This document shows positions 1 through 8,590 of a stretch of 64,000 nt of DNA, one piece after another. A model generated the notes under the pieces. That model searched no databases. It was not told where the DNA came from and saw only the letters and a list, made by a program, of their open reading frames with translations. Each line of letters starts with the position of its first letter. Position 1 is the first letter of the stretch. Position numbers and translations under genes: made by a program. Origin of the DNA: Chersky-267 sp963744115 (GTDB lineage: Bacteria; Chloroflexota; Limnocylindria; Limnocylindrales; CSP1-4); contig CAVUSI010000002.1 of assembly GCA_963744115.1 (NCBI GenBank), positions 715,384-779,383 of the forward strand. Reading direction: 5' to 3'.

Positions 1-1115
1 CGGGCGGCCTCGAGATCGATCGCAGCCGATGCCTCCGCCCCGACGTCTTCGAGCAGGCGGACGACCACCTCGCCGTCGGACCGCTGCAACCAGCCGCCGA
101 CGACCCGGCCGTCCGCCCAGACCGTCGGACCGGCATTCCCGTTCGTGTCGAACAGCGCAGGGCGATGGGGCGCGAGGTACCAGTCGCGTGACGCCCAGCC
201 CATCGTCGTCGTGTCGAGGGCCGGCAGCAGCGCGACCCACGGATCGGGCGCCTCGCCCATCGGGACGTCGTCGTCGGGAAGGACGAGCCCGACGCCGTCG
301 TCGAGCGCGACCTCCACGGCCCCCAGCTCCGCGACGGCCCTTCGCGTCTCACCGAGCGTCCAACCCGTCCACCACTTGATGTCGGCCTCCGTCCCCGGGC
401 CGAACGCCCGGAGCCAGCGGCGGATGAGCTCGACGCGGGCGGCTTCGGTCGGCAGCTCGACCAGGCCTCCCGGGAGCCAGGCGTCCATCGGCGCCCAGCG
501 GTACTGACTGCTGATCCATGTCCCGCGCGGGCGTCCCCGGACGATCCGCCCCTCCGCGGCGAGCAGGAACAGGACGCGCGTCGAGACGCCGATCGTGCCC
601 TGCCATCTCTTGCCTTCACCCACGGGGATCTGCTCACGGAGTCGCGGGACCTCCGCCGCCAGCTCGGTCGCGGTCGCCTCGCCGAGCCGGATGAGGGCCG
701 CGAGCGCCGCGTCCTTGGTCTCCGTCAGCCAGGTCTCCGGATCGCCGGCGATGCCCGCCACGGTCAGCATCTGGACCGTGTTGCGGTGCTGGTGGGCCGC
801 GTTCGCCCGTCCGCTCGCGGCGTGGATGACGGGGGCCAGCTCGAGTGGCTCGACGAACATCGTGCGACGCATCCCGAGCAGGCGGACCACGCTTCGATCG
901 TCGTACAGGGCCCGCGCGAAGGCTTCCGGTCGGCCGTCCTGCGCACCGGGCGCGATGCGGGCCCGCGCACCGAGATAGACCGACGCCGGATCCGTGCCGT
1001 GGAGGCCGACCAGGTCGCCGGCGGCCTCGACGATCCCGGCCGCGTGGGACCCCGGCGCGAGGTGGTGCCTCCGTCCCAGTCGCGCACGCCGCTCTGCCGT
1101 GTCGATCCGTCGCAC
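1..1115 (-). CDS. Winged-helix DNA-binding domain protein (AlkZ/HTH_42-like), C-terminus cut by window edge
   Basis: An uninterrupted minus-strand frame runs from a GTG at 1115 to the window edge (about 371 codons seen). The GTG is the only start codon after an in-frame stop near 1160. Readable stretches include GLHGTDPASVYLGARAR near the N-terminus, LLGMRRTMFVEP, WLPGGLVELPTEAARVEL and DIKWWTGWTLGETRRAV. This layout matches the winged-helix DNA-binding family (COG3214) that includes the DNA glycosylase AlkZ, which unhooks interstrand crosslinks. Membership in the broad family is fairly clear. The glycosylase activity itself is inference, because most family members are uncharacterised and the C-terminus is missing here. 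It is divergent from the GGDEF gene at 1242. Confidence 0.75.
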   Translation of the reverse strand, partial: MRRIDTAERRARLGRRHHLAPGSHAAGIVEAAGDLVGLHGTDPASVYLGARARIAPGAQDGRPEAFARALYDDRSVVRLLGMRRTMFVEPLELAPVIHAASGRANAAHQHRNTVQMLTVAGIAGDPETWLTETKDAALAALIRLGEATATELAAEVPRLREQIPVGEGKRWQGTIGVSTRVLFLLAAEGRIVRGRPRGTWISSQYRWAPMDAWLPGGLVELPTEAARVELIRRWLRAFGPGTEADIKWWTGWTLGETRRAVAELGAVEVALDDGVGLVLPDDDVPMGEAPDPWVALLPALDTTTMGWASRDWYLAPHRPALFDTNGNAGPTVWADGRVVGGWLQRSDGEVVVRLLEDVGAEASAAIDLEAA

Positions 1116-1229
1116 GACGTCACGGTAGCGGAGCCGCCGAGCGGCGGCGACCCGTCACCGGATCGCGAACCGCCGATGGGGCCATCGATCCGGGACCAAC
1201 GAGCCACGGACCCGCTGGAGCGAACGGCC

Positions 1230-1235
1230 TAGCGT
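1230..1235 (+). promoter_or_regulatory. -10 box TAGCGT of a leaderless promoter
   Basis: TAGCGT fits TAnnnT and ends exactly six bases before the ATG at 1242, so the transcript probably starts at the start codon. No Shine-Dalgarno sequence is present. The same geometry recurs before 2569, 3805, 12375 and 13326. Confidence 0.5.
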
Positions 1236-1241
1236 CCGTCC

Positions 1242-2540
1242 ATGAGTTCGCGTGAGAACGCGATCGAGAGCCGGCGGGCTCGAACCGCCGCGTCTCGCTT
1301 CGTCGCCCTGCTCGATTCCCTGCGGACGTTGCCCGCTCGCGTCCGCGAGTCCGAGTACCAGCGGGTCGGGCTGAGCCCGCGGTTCCGGGCGATCCAGCGT
1401 CGGCGGGTCCGGGCGGCCTGCCGGGTCGGGTTCCTCGTCGTGGCGGCGGCGGTCGCGTTCGACCTCGTCGCGCTGTTCGGCCTCGAAGGCGGGCAGACGA
1501 CCGTGGCGATGGTGTTCAGCGTCGGCACGATCCTCCTGTCGCTGGTCTGCTGGTGGCTGCTGCCCCGCCGTCTCCGGCGCTACCCCGAGATCGCCGCCTG
1601 GATCGTGACGATGGGGGTCGCCGCGTCGACCGCCGCGACCGGAGTCGCCGTACCGTCGCTCGCCATCCAGACCGCCGGCTACCTGCTCGTCCTGCCGGGC
1701 CTCGTCTCCCTCGTCCTGCCGTGGCGGACGGCGACCCACGTGACGTGGCTGTTCGCCTACACCTTCGTGGCGGTCGGCTACTTCGTCCTCGACCCGAACG
1801 GCGCGTTCACGGCGTCGGAGCGGAGCGACCTCGTGGTGGTGCTGCTGGTCGCGCTCGGGGCCAGCCTGGCGGGGCACGTCCTGCTCCAGCGCTCGCAGAT
1901 CCGCAGCTTCGCCCAGCTCGAGAGCATCCGCGCCCTCCAGCGCCGGGCGGCCGACGACATGGTCGAGCTCGAACGGGTCCATCACGCGCTCGAGCTGACC
2001 GCCCGGACCGACCCGCTGACCGGCGCGGGCAACCGGCGCCGGCTCGACGAGGACCTCCGCGCCGTCCGCGCCCATATCAACCGCTCGAACTTCACCTACG
2101 GGCTGGTCGAGATCGATCTCGACCGGTTCAAGCAGGTCAACGACCTGCTCGGTCACGGTGCCGGGGACGCCGTCCTGTGTCGGGTCGTCGAGGCGATCCA
2201 GACCACGCTCCGTGCCAACGACGCGGTCTACCGCCTCGGCGGGGAGGAGTTCCTGGTGGTCCTGTCGGTGCCGACGATCGAGGGACTCGCCGCCGCGACC
2301 GAGCGGCTGCGGATCGCGGTGATGGCGCTCGAGATGGACCATCCGGGCAACCCGCCGCACGGCCGGATCACCGTCAGCATGGGCGGCAGCCTGATCGGTC
2401 AGGCGGACCTCGGGCTGACGGACGAGCAGTGGCTTCACCGGGTCGACGAAGCGCTCTACCGGGCCAAGGACCTCGGTCGGAACCGGGTCGAGCTCATCGC
2501 CCCGCTCGTCGCCGTCAGGGACATCGCCGAGACGGCATAG
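1242..2540 (+). CDS. Membrane-anchored diguanylate cyclase (GGDEF)
   Basis: This protein of 432 residues would make cyclic di-GMP from two GTP at the membrane. The N-terminal half has about six hydrophobic segments between residues 65 and 230, followed by a short helical linker. The C-terminal GGDEF domain begins near DPLTGAGNRRRLDED. The active-site loop is GGEEF (residues 333-337). An RAND sequence five residues upstream (324-327) fits the RxxD inhibitory I-site, so product feedback is likely. No recognisable extracellular sensor domain is visible, so the membrane block itself may sense the signal. The ATG sits six bases after a -10-like box and has no ribosome binding site. Confidence 0.92.
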   Translation: MSSRENAIESRRARTAASRFVALLDSLRTLPARVRESEYQRVGLSPRFRAIQRRRVRAACRVGFLVVAAAVAFDLVALFGLEGGQTTVAMVFSVGTILLSLVCWWLLPRRLRRYPEIAAWIVTMGVAASTAATGVAVPSLAIQTAGYLLVLPGLVSLVLPWRTATHVTWLFAYTFVAVGYFVLDPNGAFTASERSDLVVVLLVALGASLAGHVLLQRSQIRSFAQLESIRALQRRAADDMVELERVHHALELTARTDPLTGAGNRRRLDEDLRAVRAHINRSNFTYGLVEIDLDRFKQVNDLLGHGAGDAVLCRVVEAIQTTLRANDAVYRLGGEEFLVVLSVPTIEGLAAATERLRIAVMALEMDHPGNPPHGRITVSMGGSLIGQADLGLTDEQWLHRVDEALYRAKDLGRNRVELIAPLVAVRDIAETA

Positions 2541-2556
2541 GGAGCCGCGTCCCGGC

Positions 2557-2562
2557 TATCGT
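2557..2562 (+). promoter_or_regulatory. -10 box TATCGT of a leaderless promoter
   Basis: TATCGT ends six bases before the GTG start at 2569 and there is no Shine-Dalgarno sequence between them. Confidence 0.5.
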
Positions 2563-2568
2563 GGCGCG

Positions 2569-3769
2569 GTGATCGCGGCCAGGCTCCCGGCCATCTTCGG
2601 CATCGCCGGGTTCCCGGCGTTGTGGGTCAGCCTGTCGCTGGCCGGCCTGGCGGCCTCGATCAGCCAGATCGCCCTGTCCTGGACGACCCTCGAGCTGACC
2701 GCCTCGCCGGTCGGCGTGGCGCTGACCCTGGCGGTCCGGATGGTGCCGTCGCTCCTGCTCGGGATCCCGCTCGGGGCGGTCAGCGACCGGGTCGACCGGC
2801 GACGCCTCATCCGCACGGCGAACCTCGTGGCCGGCGGCGTCGGTCTCCTCGTGGCCGGCCTCGCGTTCGGCGGCCTCCTCGGCGTTCCCGCGATCGTGGC
2901 GTTCAGCTTCGTGTTCGGGATCATCGACACCGCCCGGACGACCGCGACGCAGGCCTACGTCTACGACCTCGTCGGTCCCGACCGGGCGACGAACGGGCTC
3001 GCGATGTCGAACCTCGGGGCGCAGCTGTTCGGGTCGGCGGGCGCGATCCTCGGCGGCGTCCTGATCGCCGCCGGCGGGCTCGGCTCCGGGTTCGGCGTCG
3101 CGACCGCCTGCTGGCTGGTCGGGGCGATCGTCCTCGGCCGGACGCACGCGCCCGGCAGCGTCGTCGTCGATCGGCTGACGCCGAGCGCCCGCAGCGCACT
3201 GACGCTGCTCGGACGCAACCGCGAGGTCCGCTGGATCCTGGCCATGGTGATCGTCACCGAGGTCCTCGGGTTCTCGAGCATGACCCTGACCCCGACCTTC
3301 GCCCGGGACGTGCTCGACGTCGGGGCCGCCGGGCTGGGCGTCCTCGTCGGCGGGTCGATCGATCGGGGCCGTCGTCGGGCTGCTCCGGCTGGCGCGCGTC
3401 GGCGCGGGGACCCGGACGGGCCGGCTGCTGCTCGTCCTCGGCGCGGCGTTCGGGCTGCTGCTCGTCGCCTTCGCCCTGAGCGGGCTCTTCCCGGTCTCGC
3501 TCGTGGTCATGTTCGTCATCGGGGCGGTCGCCGCCGGGGTGGACACGCTCGCCCAGACGCTCCTCCAGCACGCGACCGACGACCATGAGCGCGGGGCGTC
3601 GATGGGCGTCTGGGTCTTCGGGGTCGGCTTCGGGCCGATCGGGTTCATCGGTCTGGGCGCGGCTGCGGCGGCCTTCGGCGCTCCCGCCGCGCAGGCCGTC
3701 GCCGGGGCGCTCCTCGTCGCGATGACCCTGATCGTCGCCGTCGCCGGCCCGATCCGCCGCCTCCGCTGA
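2569..3769 (+). pseudogene. MFS-type transporter broken by a frameshift
   Basis: Two consecutive frames together give one major-facilitator transporter of about 400 residues. The first runs from GTG 2569 (SLAGLAASISQIALSWTTLE, then the loop GAVSDRVDRRRLIRTA typical of the MFS segment 2-3 loop). The second frame resumes as GAVVGLLRLARVGAGTRTG and ends at 3769 (GPIRRLR). The break lies at 3353-3366, where the sequence TCGATCGATCGG carries what looks like a tandem GATC. Removing one GATC restores GGSIGAVVG in a single frame. It could be a true inactivating duplication or an assembly error. The substrate cannot be told; the architecture resembles drug-efflux or siderophore-efflux MFS proteins. 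Confidence 0.8.
3353..3366 (+). repeat. Tandem GATC duplication causing the MFS frameshift
   Basis: GATCGATC at this point shifts the frame by four bases; one copy gives a continuous reading frame. Confidence 0.5.
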
Positions 3770-3792
3770 GGGGTCGTTTCCCGGTCCCGCGG

Positions 3793-3798
3793 TACCCT
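3793..3798 (+). promoter_or_regulatory. -10 box TACCCT of a leaderless promoter
   Basis: TACCCT ends six bases before the ATG at 3805. Confidence 0.5.
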
Positions 3799-3804
3799 TG
3801 GCCG

Positions 3805-5040
3805 ATGACCCAGCGTCCCAGGCTCCTCGCCGCGCTCGGGGCGCTGGTGTTCGTCGGCGTCCTCGGCGGGCTGCTCATCGGCGGGGTCATCGGGCCGACG
3901 GCCGGGAGCCCCCAGGGTGGCTCGGGGAGCCCCGGTGGCGGGAGCGCGATCGGCGCCGCGACCCCGACGCCCGTCGCCACCCCGCGACCGAAGCCCGGTC
4001 ACGAGGTCTTCGGCTTCGTGCCGTACTGGGAGATGGACGAGCGGATCGCCGCCCACCTCGCCACGACCGACCTGACGACGCTCGCCCTGTTCTCCGTCTC
4101 GAACCTGCGGACCGGCGCGATCGACACGGCCGGCAAGGGCTACCTCAAGATCACCGGACCGCTCGGTCAGCAGCTGATCTCCGAAGCACACGACCGGGGC
4201 ACCCGGGTCGAGATCGTGTTCAGCAGCTTCGGCGCGACCAAGAACAAGCGGCTGTTCGGCTCGCTCAAGATCCAGGACGCGGTCATCAAGGACCTCGTCG
4301 CGCTCGTGGGTTCGACGAAGACCGACGGCGTCAACGTCGATGTCGAGCAGCTCGACGGGAGCCTCGTCCAGGCGTACGGGGCGTTCGTCGGCCGGCTGCG
4401 GGCCGCGCTCGTCGCCGTCCAGCCGGCGGCCCAGGTCTCGGTCGCCACGCCCGCCAACGCCGGCGGCGCCGAGATGGCCGCGGCCGCCAGCGCGGCCGCC
4501 GCGGACCGGATCTTCCTGATGGGCTACGACTACCACTACTCGGGGTCGGCGCCCGGAGCCTCGGCGCCGATCGCCCGCCGAGATGGGAGCGAGAAGGACC
4601 TCAACTGGTCGCTGAACCTGTACGAGGCGCTCGGGGTGCCGGTGGAGAAGACGATCCTGGGCCTGCCGCTGTACGGGATGGCCTGGCCGGTGACCGGCCC
4701 GGAGGTGGCGGCGGCGCAGACCGGCAAGGGCGTCGCCTGGTTCCCGAGCGACCATCTCGACATCCTCCAGGACCCGACGATCGTCCCCGTCCTCGACGAC
4801 ATCGAGCAGGTGATGGTCTACACGCTCCCGGTCGACAAGAGCGGGGTGCCGACGGCCGACCCGAGCCCGGCCGGCTGGCTGGCGATCTACGTCGACTCGC
4901 CGGCGACGCTGACGCCCAAGGTCCGCCTCGCCAATGAGCGCGGCCTGGCGGGCGTCGGCTTCTGGGCGATCGGCTACGAGCAGGGCCTGCCCGACTTCAC
5001 CGGGTTGATCACGGACTTCCGGGCCGGCAAGCTGGACTAG
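3805..5040 (+). CDS. Secreted or anchored GH18-family glycosidase
   Basis: This is a 411-residue glycoside hydrolase family 18 protein. Residues 5-30 form a hydrophobic signal anchor, followed by a Gly/Ser/Pro-rich linker to about residue 70. The catalytic domain then starts with GHEVFGFVPYWEMDE. The GH18 signature DGVNVDVE lies at residues 174-181, with Glu181 as the expected acid/base. Later conserved pieces are FLMGYDYHYSGS and the final strand GVGFWAIGYEQG. Relatives include chitinases and YaaH/SleL-type peptidoglycan N-acetylglucosaminidases. The absence of an added carbohydrate-binding or LysM module leaves chitin versus cell-wall substrate open. Confidence 0.88.
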   Translation: MTQRPRLLAALGALVFVGVLGGLLIGGVIGPTAGSPQGGSGSPGGGSAIGAATPTPVATPRPKPGHEVFGFVPYWEMDERIAAHLATTDLTTLALFSVSNLRTGAIDTAGKGYLKITGPLGQQLISEAHDRGTRVEIVFSSFGATKNKRLFGSLKIQDAVIKDLVALVGSTKTDGVNVDVEQLDGSLVQAYGAFVGRLRAALVAVQPAAQVSVATPANAGGAEMAAAASAAAADRIFLMGYDYHYSGSAPGASAPIARRDGSEKDLNWSLNLYEALGVPVEKTILGLPLYGMAWPVTGPEVAAAQTGKGVAWFPSDHLDILQDPTIVPVLDDIEQVMVYTLPVDKSGVPTADPSPAGWLAIYVDSPATLTPKVRLANERGLAGVGFWAIGYEQGLPDFTGLITDFRAGKLD

Positions 5041-5084
5041 GGCCGCGGCCGGCGCGGCGGTGTCCCGCACGGCCGTGCGACCGG

Positions 5085-5090
5085 GTATCG
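5085..5090 (+). promoter_or_regulatory. -10 box TATCGT ahead of the GH1 gene
   Basis: TATCGT would start a transcript near 5097, giving a leader of about 42 bases that contains the GGAGGA ribosome binding site at 5124-5129. Confidence 0.4.
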
Positions 5091-5138
5091 TCGGTGTGCC
5101 GGACCACGGCCGCGCCACCATCCGGAGGACCCGCCCCG

Positions 5139-6479
5139 ATGCCCTTCCCACCCGGCTTCCTGTGGGGCGCCGCGACCGCCAGCTACCAGATCGAAGGCGC
5201 CGTGTCCGAAGGCGGCCGCGGCGAGTCGATCTGGGACCGGTTCAGCCACACCCCGGGCATGATCGAGAACGGGGATACGGGCGACGTCGCCGACGACCAC
5301 TACCACCGGTCCGGGGCGGACGTGGACCTGATCGCCGACCTGGGCCTCAAGGCGTACCGCTTCAGCATCGCCTGGCCGCGACTGTTCCCCGACGGCGACC
5401 GCCGGCTCAACCAGGCCGGGCTCGACTTCTACCAGCGTCTCGTCGACCGGTTGCTCGAGCGCGGGATCGCCCCGATGGCGACGCTCTACCACTGGGACCT
5501 GCCGCAGGCGCTCCAGGATCGCCAGGGCGGCTGGGTCAGCCGCGACACCGCCAGCCGGTTCGTCGACTACGCCGACGCGGCGTTCGCGGCGCTCGGGGAT
5601 CGGGTCGGCCACTGGGTCACGCTCAACGAGCCGTGGGTCTCGTCGTTCCTCGGGTACCACGAGGGACGGCATGCGCCGGGGGTCCAGGACCTGACGAGCG
5701 CCCTGCGGGCGGCCCATCACCTGCTGCTGGGTCACGCCGGGGCGGTCGACGCGTTCCGCGCCCGCAGGCTGCCCGGCGAGATCGGTCTGGTGCTGAACCT
5801 CGATCCCGTCGACCCGGCGTCCGACCGGGAAGCGGACGAGCGCGCCGCGATCCTGTTCGACGGCAACCTCAACCGCTGGTTCCTCGACGCGGTGTTCCGT
5901 GGCAGCTATCCGGCCGACATGGTCGACCACTACGTCGGGCACGGGGCGGACCTGGAGTTCGTCCAGCCGGGCGACCTCGAGTCGATCGCCCGGCCGCTCG
6001 ACTTCCTCGGCGTGAACTACTACTTCCGGAACATCGTCCGCGCGACGACCGATGGGCTGGGCTGGGACGCGCAGCGAGCGCCCGAGGGGGTCGAGACCTC
6101 GAACATCGGTTGGGCGATCCGGCCGGACGGCCTGCGCGACATCCTGGCGCGACTGCGGGCTGACTATCCGGCGATCCCGACGTACGTCACGGAGAACGGG
6201 ATCGCCCTGGACGACGAGGTGGGCGCCGACGGCGGCGTGGACGATCCCCGGCGGATCGCGTTTCTCGAGGGCCACTTCGCGGCGGCGGAGGAGGCGATCG
6301 GGGCGGGGACGGACCTGCGCGGCTACTTCGTCTGGTCGCTCCTCGACAACTTCGAGTGGGCGTTGGGGTATCGGCCGCGCTTCGGGCTCGTCTACGTGGA
6401 CTTCGAGACCCAGGAGCGGATCCCCAAGGCGAGTGCCCGCTGGTACTCGGGCGTCATCGCGGCCAACGGTTTGGGGTAG
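5139..6479 (+). CDS. GH1 beta-glucosidase
   Basis: This cytoplasmic family 1 glycoside hydrolase has 446 residues, the usual family length. The start ATG 5139 is chosen because GGAGGA stands just upstream and the N-terminus FPPGFLWGAATASYQIEGA is the standard GH1 opening. The acid/base is in TLNEPW (Glu164) and the nucleophile in TYVTENG (Glu352). DNFEWALGYRPRFGL near the C-terminus is the conserved substrate-binding end. It would release glucose or related sugars from beta-glycosides. It follows the GH18 gene on the same strand with its own promoter. Confidence 0.95.
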   Translation: MPFPPGFLWGAATASYQIEGAVSEGGRGESIWDRFSHTPGMIENGDTGDVADDHYHRSGADVDLIADLGLKAYRFSIAWPRLFPDGDRRLNQAGLDFYQRLVDRLLERGIAPMATLYHWDLPQALQDRQGGWVSRDTASRFVDYADAAFAALGDRVGHWVTLNEPWVSSFLGYHEGRHAPGVQDLTSALRAAHHLLLGHAGAVDAFRARRLPGEIGLVLNLDPVDPASDREADERAAILFDGNLNRWFLDAVFRGSYPADMVDHYVGHGADLEFVQPGDLESIARPLDFLGVNYYFRNIVRATTDGLGWDAQRAPEGVETSNIGWAIRPDGLRDILARLRADYPAIPTYVTENGIALDDEVGADGGVDDPRRIAFLEGHFAAAEEAIGAGTDLRGYFVWSLLDNFEWALGYRPRFGLVYVDFETQERIPKASARWYSGVIAANGLG

Positions 6480-6492
6480 GGTCACCCGCCGT

Positions 6493-6652
6493 GATGCGGC
6501 TCGGCGCATCGGGAAGGGCGGGCGGGTCCTCCTCGCCCGTGATGCGGCTCGGCGCATCGGGAAGGGCGGGCGGGTCCTCCTCCACGTGATGCGGCTCGGC
6601 GCATCGGTCACGGCGGAGTGGGCCCGCTCGGGCTGATGCGGCTCGGCGCATC
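6493..6652. repeat. Array of four 18-bp hairpin repeats, left of the K+ channel
   Basis: GATGCGGCTCGGCGCATC occurs at 6493, 6541, 6588 and 6635. The ends GATGCG and CGCATC are reverse complements, so each copy can form a hairpin. Spacing is 48, 47 and 47 bases, and the first two spacers are nearly identical (GGGAAGGGCGGGCGGG core). The same family returns in the opposite orientation at 7642-7809 beyond the channel gene. Confidence 0.9.
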
Positions 6653-6689
6653 ACCCGCGCCGAAGCCTTCGGCGGCCCGTGCGGGCCAC

Positions 6690-6695
6690 TACCAT
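6690..6695 (+). promoter_or_regulatory. -10 box TACCAT ahead of the K+ channel gene
   Basis: TACCAT would place transcription start near 6702, leaving a 40-base leader with GAGGAGG at 6726-6732. Confidence 0.35.
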
Positions 6696-6742
6696 GGCAG
6701 CGCCCACGACCGAGTGTTCGACGCCGAGGAGGTTCAGCAGTC

Positions 6743-7624
6743 ATGACTGCCCAGGCACCGGTGCTCCGCCGGCACGGCAATGCCTACAACATCTTCATCC
6801 TCGTCCTGACCATCTACTCGTTGGCGCTGATGGTCCTGCTGATCCTGCCGCTCGATCCGGAAACGCACGCCCTGATCAACCTCTACGACAACGCCATCTG
6901 CGTCATCTTCCTGATCGACTTCGGGTTCAATCTCACCGGCGCGAAGCCCAAACGGGCCTACTTCATCAAGCAGAGGGGCTGGCTCGACCTCCTCGGATCG
7001 ATCCCGAGCCTCGGCTTCATCCCGTTCACCGCGCTCTTCCGCTTGGCTCGCCTCAGCCGGCTCGGTCGGATCACCCGCCTGTTGGGCGGCCAAGCCGGCA
7101 AGGACCTCGTCCTTGATGTGCTCAAGAACCGCAGCCAGTACGCGACGTTCATCACGATCCTGCTCGCCGGGATGGTCCTGTCGATCGCCAGCATCCTCAT
7201 CCTGCAGGAGGAGAGCCGCTCGGCCGGCGCGAATATCCAGACCGGTGGTGAGGCCATCTGGTGGGGCATCGTGACGATCACCACGGTCGGCTACGGCGAC
7301 TACTACCCGGTCACGACCCTCGGGCGCATCACCGCGGTCTTCGTGATGTTCGCCGGCATCGGGATCATCGGCGCCCTCGCCAGCATCCTGGCGAGCCTGC
7401 TGGTCGCGCCGCCGGCGCCCGACGAGCCCGCCCCGGAGAAGGTGCCGACCCCGGAGCCCCAGGACGCGCCGGCGCTGCAGGTGGCATCGGTCCCGACGCC
7501 GGTAGTCGCGACCGCGTCGACCGGCACCATCGCCGAGGAGCTGGCGGGCCTGCGGGCCGAGATGGCCGGTCAGCGGGCCGAGATCGCGGCCCTCCGGGCC
7601 TCACTGGGGAGCGGAGGGAGCTGA
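6743..7624 (+). CDS. Voltage-gated-type potassium channel with C-terminal coiled coil
   Basis: This is a 293-residue six-transmembrane ion channel. The selectivity filter TTVGYGD is complete (TVGYGD at 181-186). An S4-like segment around residues 99-114 has arginines every third position (FRLARLSRLGRITR), which suggests voltage sensing. The pore helix GGEAIWWGIVTITT precedes the filter and FVMFAGIGIIGALASILAS forms the last helix. The tail is a Pro/Ala-rich linker and then a predicted coiled coil (EELAGLRAEMAGQRAEIAAL) that probably drives tetramer assembly, as in KvLm- and NaChBac-like channels. GAGGAGG lies 10 bases before the ATG. The gene is bracketed by inverted arrays of the same hairpin repeat. 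Confidence 0.92.
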   Translation: MTAQAPVLRRHGNAYNIFILVLTIYSLALMVLLILPLDPETHALINLYDNAICVIFLIDFGFNLTGAKPKRAYFIKQRGWLDLLGSIPSLGFIPFTALFRLARLSRLGRITRLLGGQAGKDLVLDVLKNRSQYATFITILLAGMVLSIASILILQEESRSAGANIQTGGEAIWWGIVTITTVGYGDYYPVTTLGRITAVFVMFAGIGIIGALASILASLLVAPPAPDEPAPEKVPTPEPQDAPALQVASVPTPVVATASTGTIAEELAGLRAEMAGQRAEIAALRASLGSGGS

Positions 7625-7641
7625 GGGCCGACCCGATCGCC

Positions 7642-7809
7642 GATGCGCCGGCTGCATCACCGGGAGCGCCAAACGCCCGCCCACGCGATGCGCCGAGCCG
7701 CATCAAGCGCGGCGGAAGACCCCCCGGCGCCGACGCCTCTGATGCGCCGAGCCGCATCACCGGCGGCGACAACCCCCCGGCGCGGCCCGCCGATGCGCCG
7801 AGCCGCATC
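7642..7809. repeat. Array of four hairpin repeats, right of the K+ channel, opposite orientation
   Basis: GATGCGCCGAGCCGCATC, the reverse complement of the left-array unit, occurs at 7687, 7741 and 7792. A degenerate copy, GATGCGCCGGCTGCATC, lies at 7642. Spacing is 45 to 54 bases. Spacers contain a C-rich block that matches the reverse complement of the left-array spacers, so the whole unit is inverted. Confidence 0.88.
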
Positions 7810-7837
7810 ACGCGTGGACCCCATGCGATACTGAGCC

Positions 7838-8521
7838 ATGCCCGTTCGCACGGTCATCGAACACGGGCCCAAGGACAAGCGCTCGGTCGCCTTCACGGTC
7901 GACTGGCCAGGCTGGAGTCGGGGCGCGAAGAGCGCCGAGATCGCCCTGGAGACGCTCGAGTCCTATCGGCAGCGCTACCGGCCGATCGCGGATCTCGCCG
8001 GGATGGCAGGTGAGTTCGACGCTGCCGGACCCCTCGAGATCGTCGAGGAGAAGGTCGGGACCGGCTCGGTCGACTTCTGGGGCATCTCCTTCTCGCCCTC
8101 CGCGACCGAGCACGGGCCGATGACCGAGGCGGACTTCGACCGCGCGATCACGCTCCTGCGAGCCTGCTGGACGTTCTTCGACGGTGTCGCCGCGCGGGTC
8201 TCGCCGGTGATGCGCAAGGGCCCCCGCGGGGGAGGCCGCGACCGCGATCGGATCATCCGCCACACCATCCGCACCGAGAGCGAGGACTTCGCCAAGCAGG
8301 TCGGCCTGCGGATCCCGGAGGAGGCGGCACTCACCCCGGAGGGACTGCGGCAGCATCGCGAGACCTACGTCGCGGCGATGCGCGCGTACAACGCCGGGGA
8401 AGTGACGAAGCAGATGCGGTCGTGGACGCTGCCGTTCCTCATCCGACATTCCGGCTTCCACACGCTCGACCATGCGTGGGAGATGGAGGACAAGGACCTG
8501 TCGGCTGAGGGCGGCGCCTGA
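7838..8521 (+). CDS. Conserved protein of unknown function
   Basis: I do not recognise this 227-residue protein with confidence. It has no signal peptide or membrane segment. The N-terminal half is mixed alpha/beta (RSVAFTVDWPGWSRGAK, VDFWGISFSP). The second half is helical and ends in FHTLDHAWEMEDKDL, a Trp/His/Asp/Glu-rich signature reminiscent of the end of DinB-like four-helix proteins in actinobacteria. GATACT stands five bases before the ATG and there is no ribosome binding site, so it is probably leaderless. Confidence 0.7.
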   Translation: MPVRTVIEHGPKDKRSVAFTVDWPGWSRGAKSAEIALETLESYRQRYRPIADLAGMAGEFDAAGPLEIVEEKVGTGSVDFWGISFSPSATEHGPMTEADFDRAITLLRACWTFFDGVAARVSPVMRKGPRGGGRDRDRIIRHTIRTESEDFAKQVGLRIPEEAALTPEGLRQHRETYVAAMRAYNAGEVTKQMRSWTLPFLIRHSGFHTLDHAWEMEDKDLSAEGGA

Positions 8522-8561
8522 GATCGGGCCGATCGGCCCTTCCATCGCTCGCCGGGCGTGG

Positions 8562-8567
8562 CTACCC
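8562..8567 (+). promoter_or_regulatory. -10 box TACCCT
   Basis: TACCCT would start transcription near 8574, so the mRNA begins with the GGAGGT ribosome binding site used by the gene at 8591. Confidence 0.4.
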
Positions 8568-8590
8568 TCGACCGTGGAGGTACCTTCACC

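Noticed and set aside
2515..5151. An 878-codon open frame on the minus strand
   Set aside because: It is antisense to clear MFS, GH18 and upstream genes; its translation is Arg/Asp/Gly/Pro-rich without motifs, as expected for a shadow in GC-rich DNA.
6493..6652. Regularly spaced 18-bp repeats as a CRISPR array
   Set aside because: The spacers between the repeats are nearly identical to one another, the repeats are too short, and no cas gene is near.
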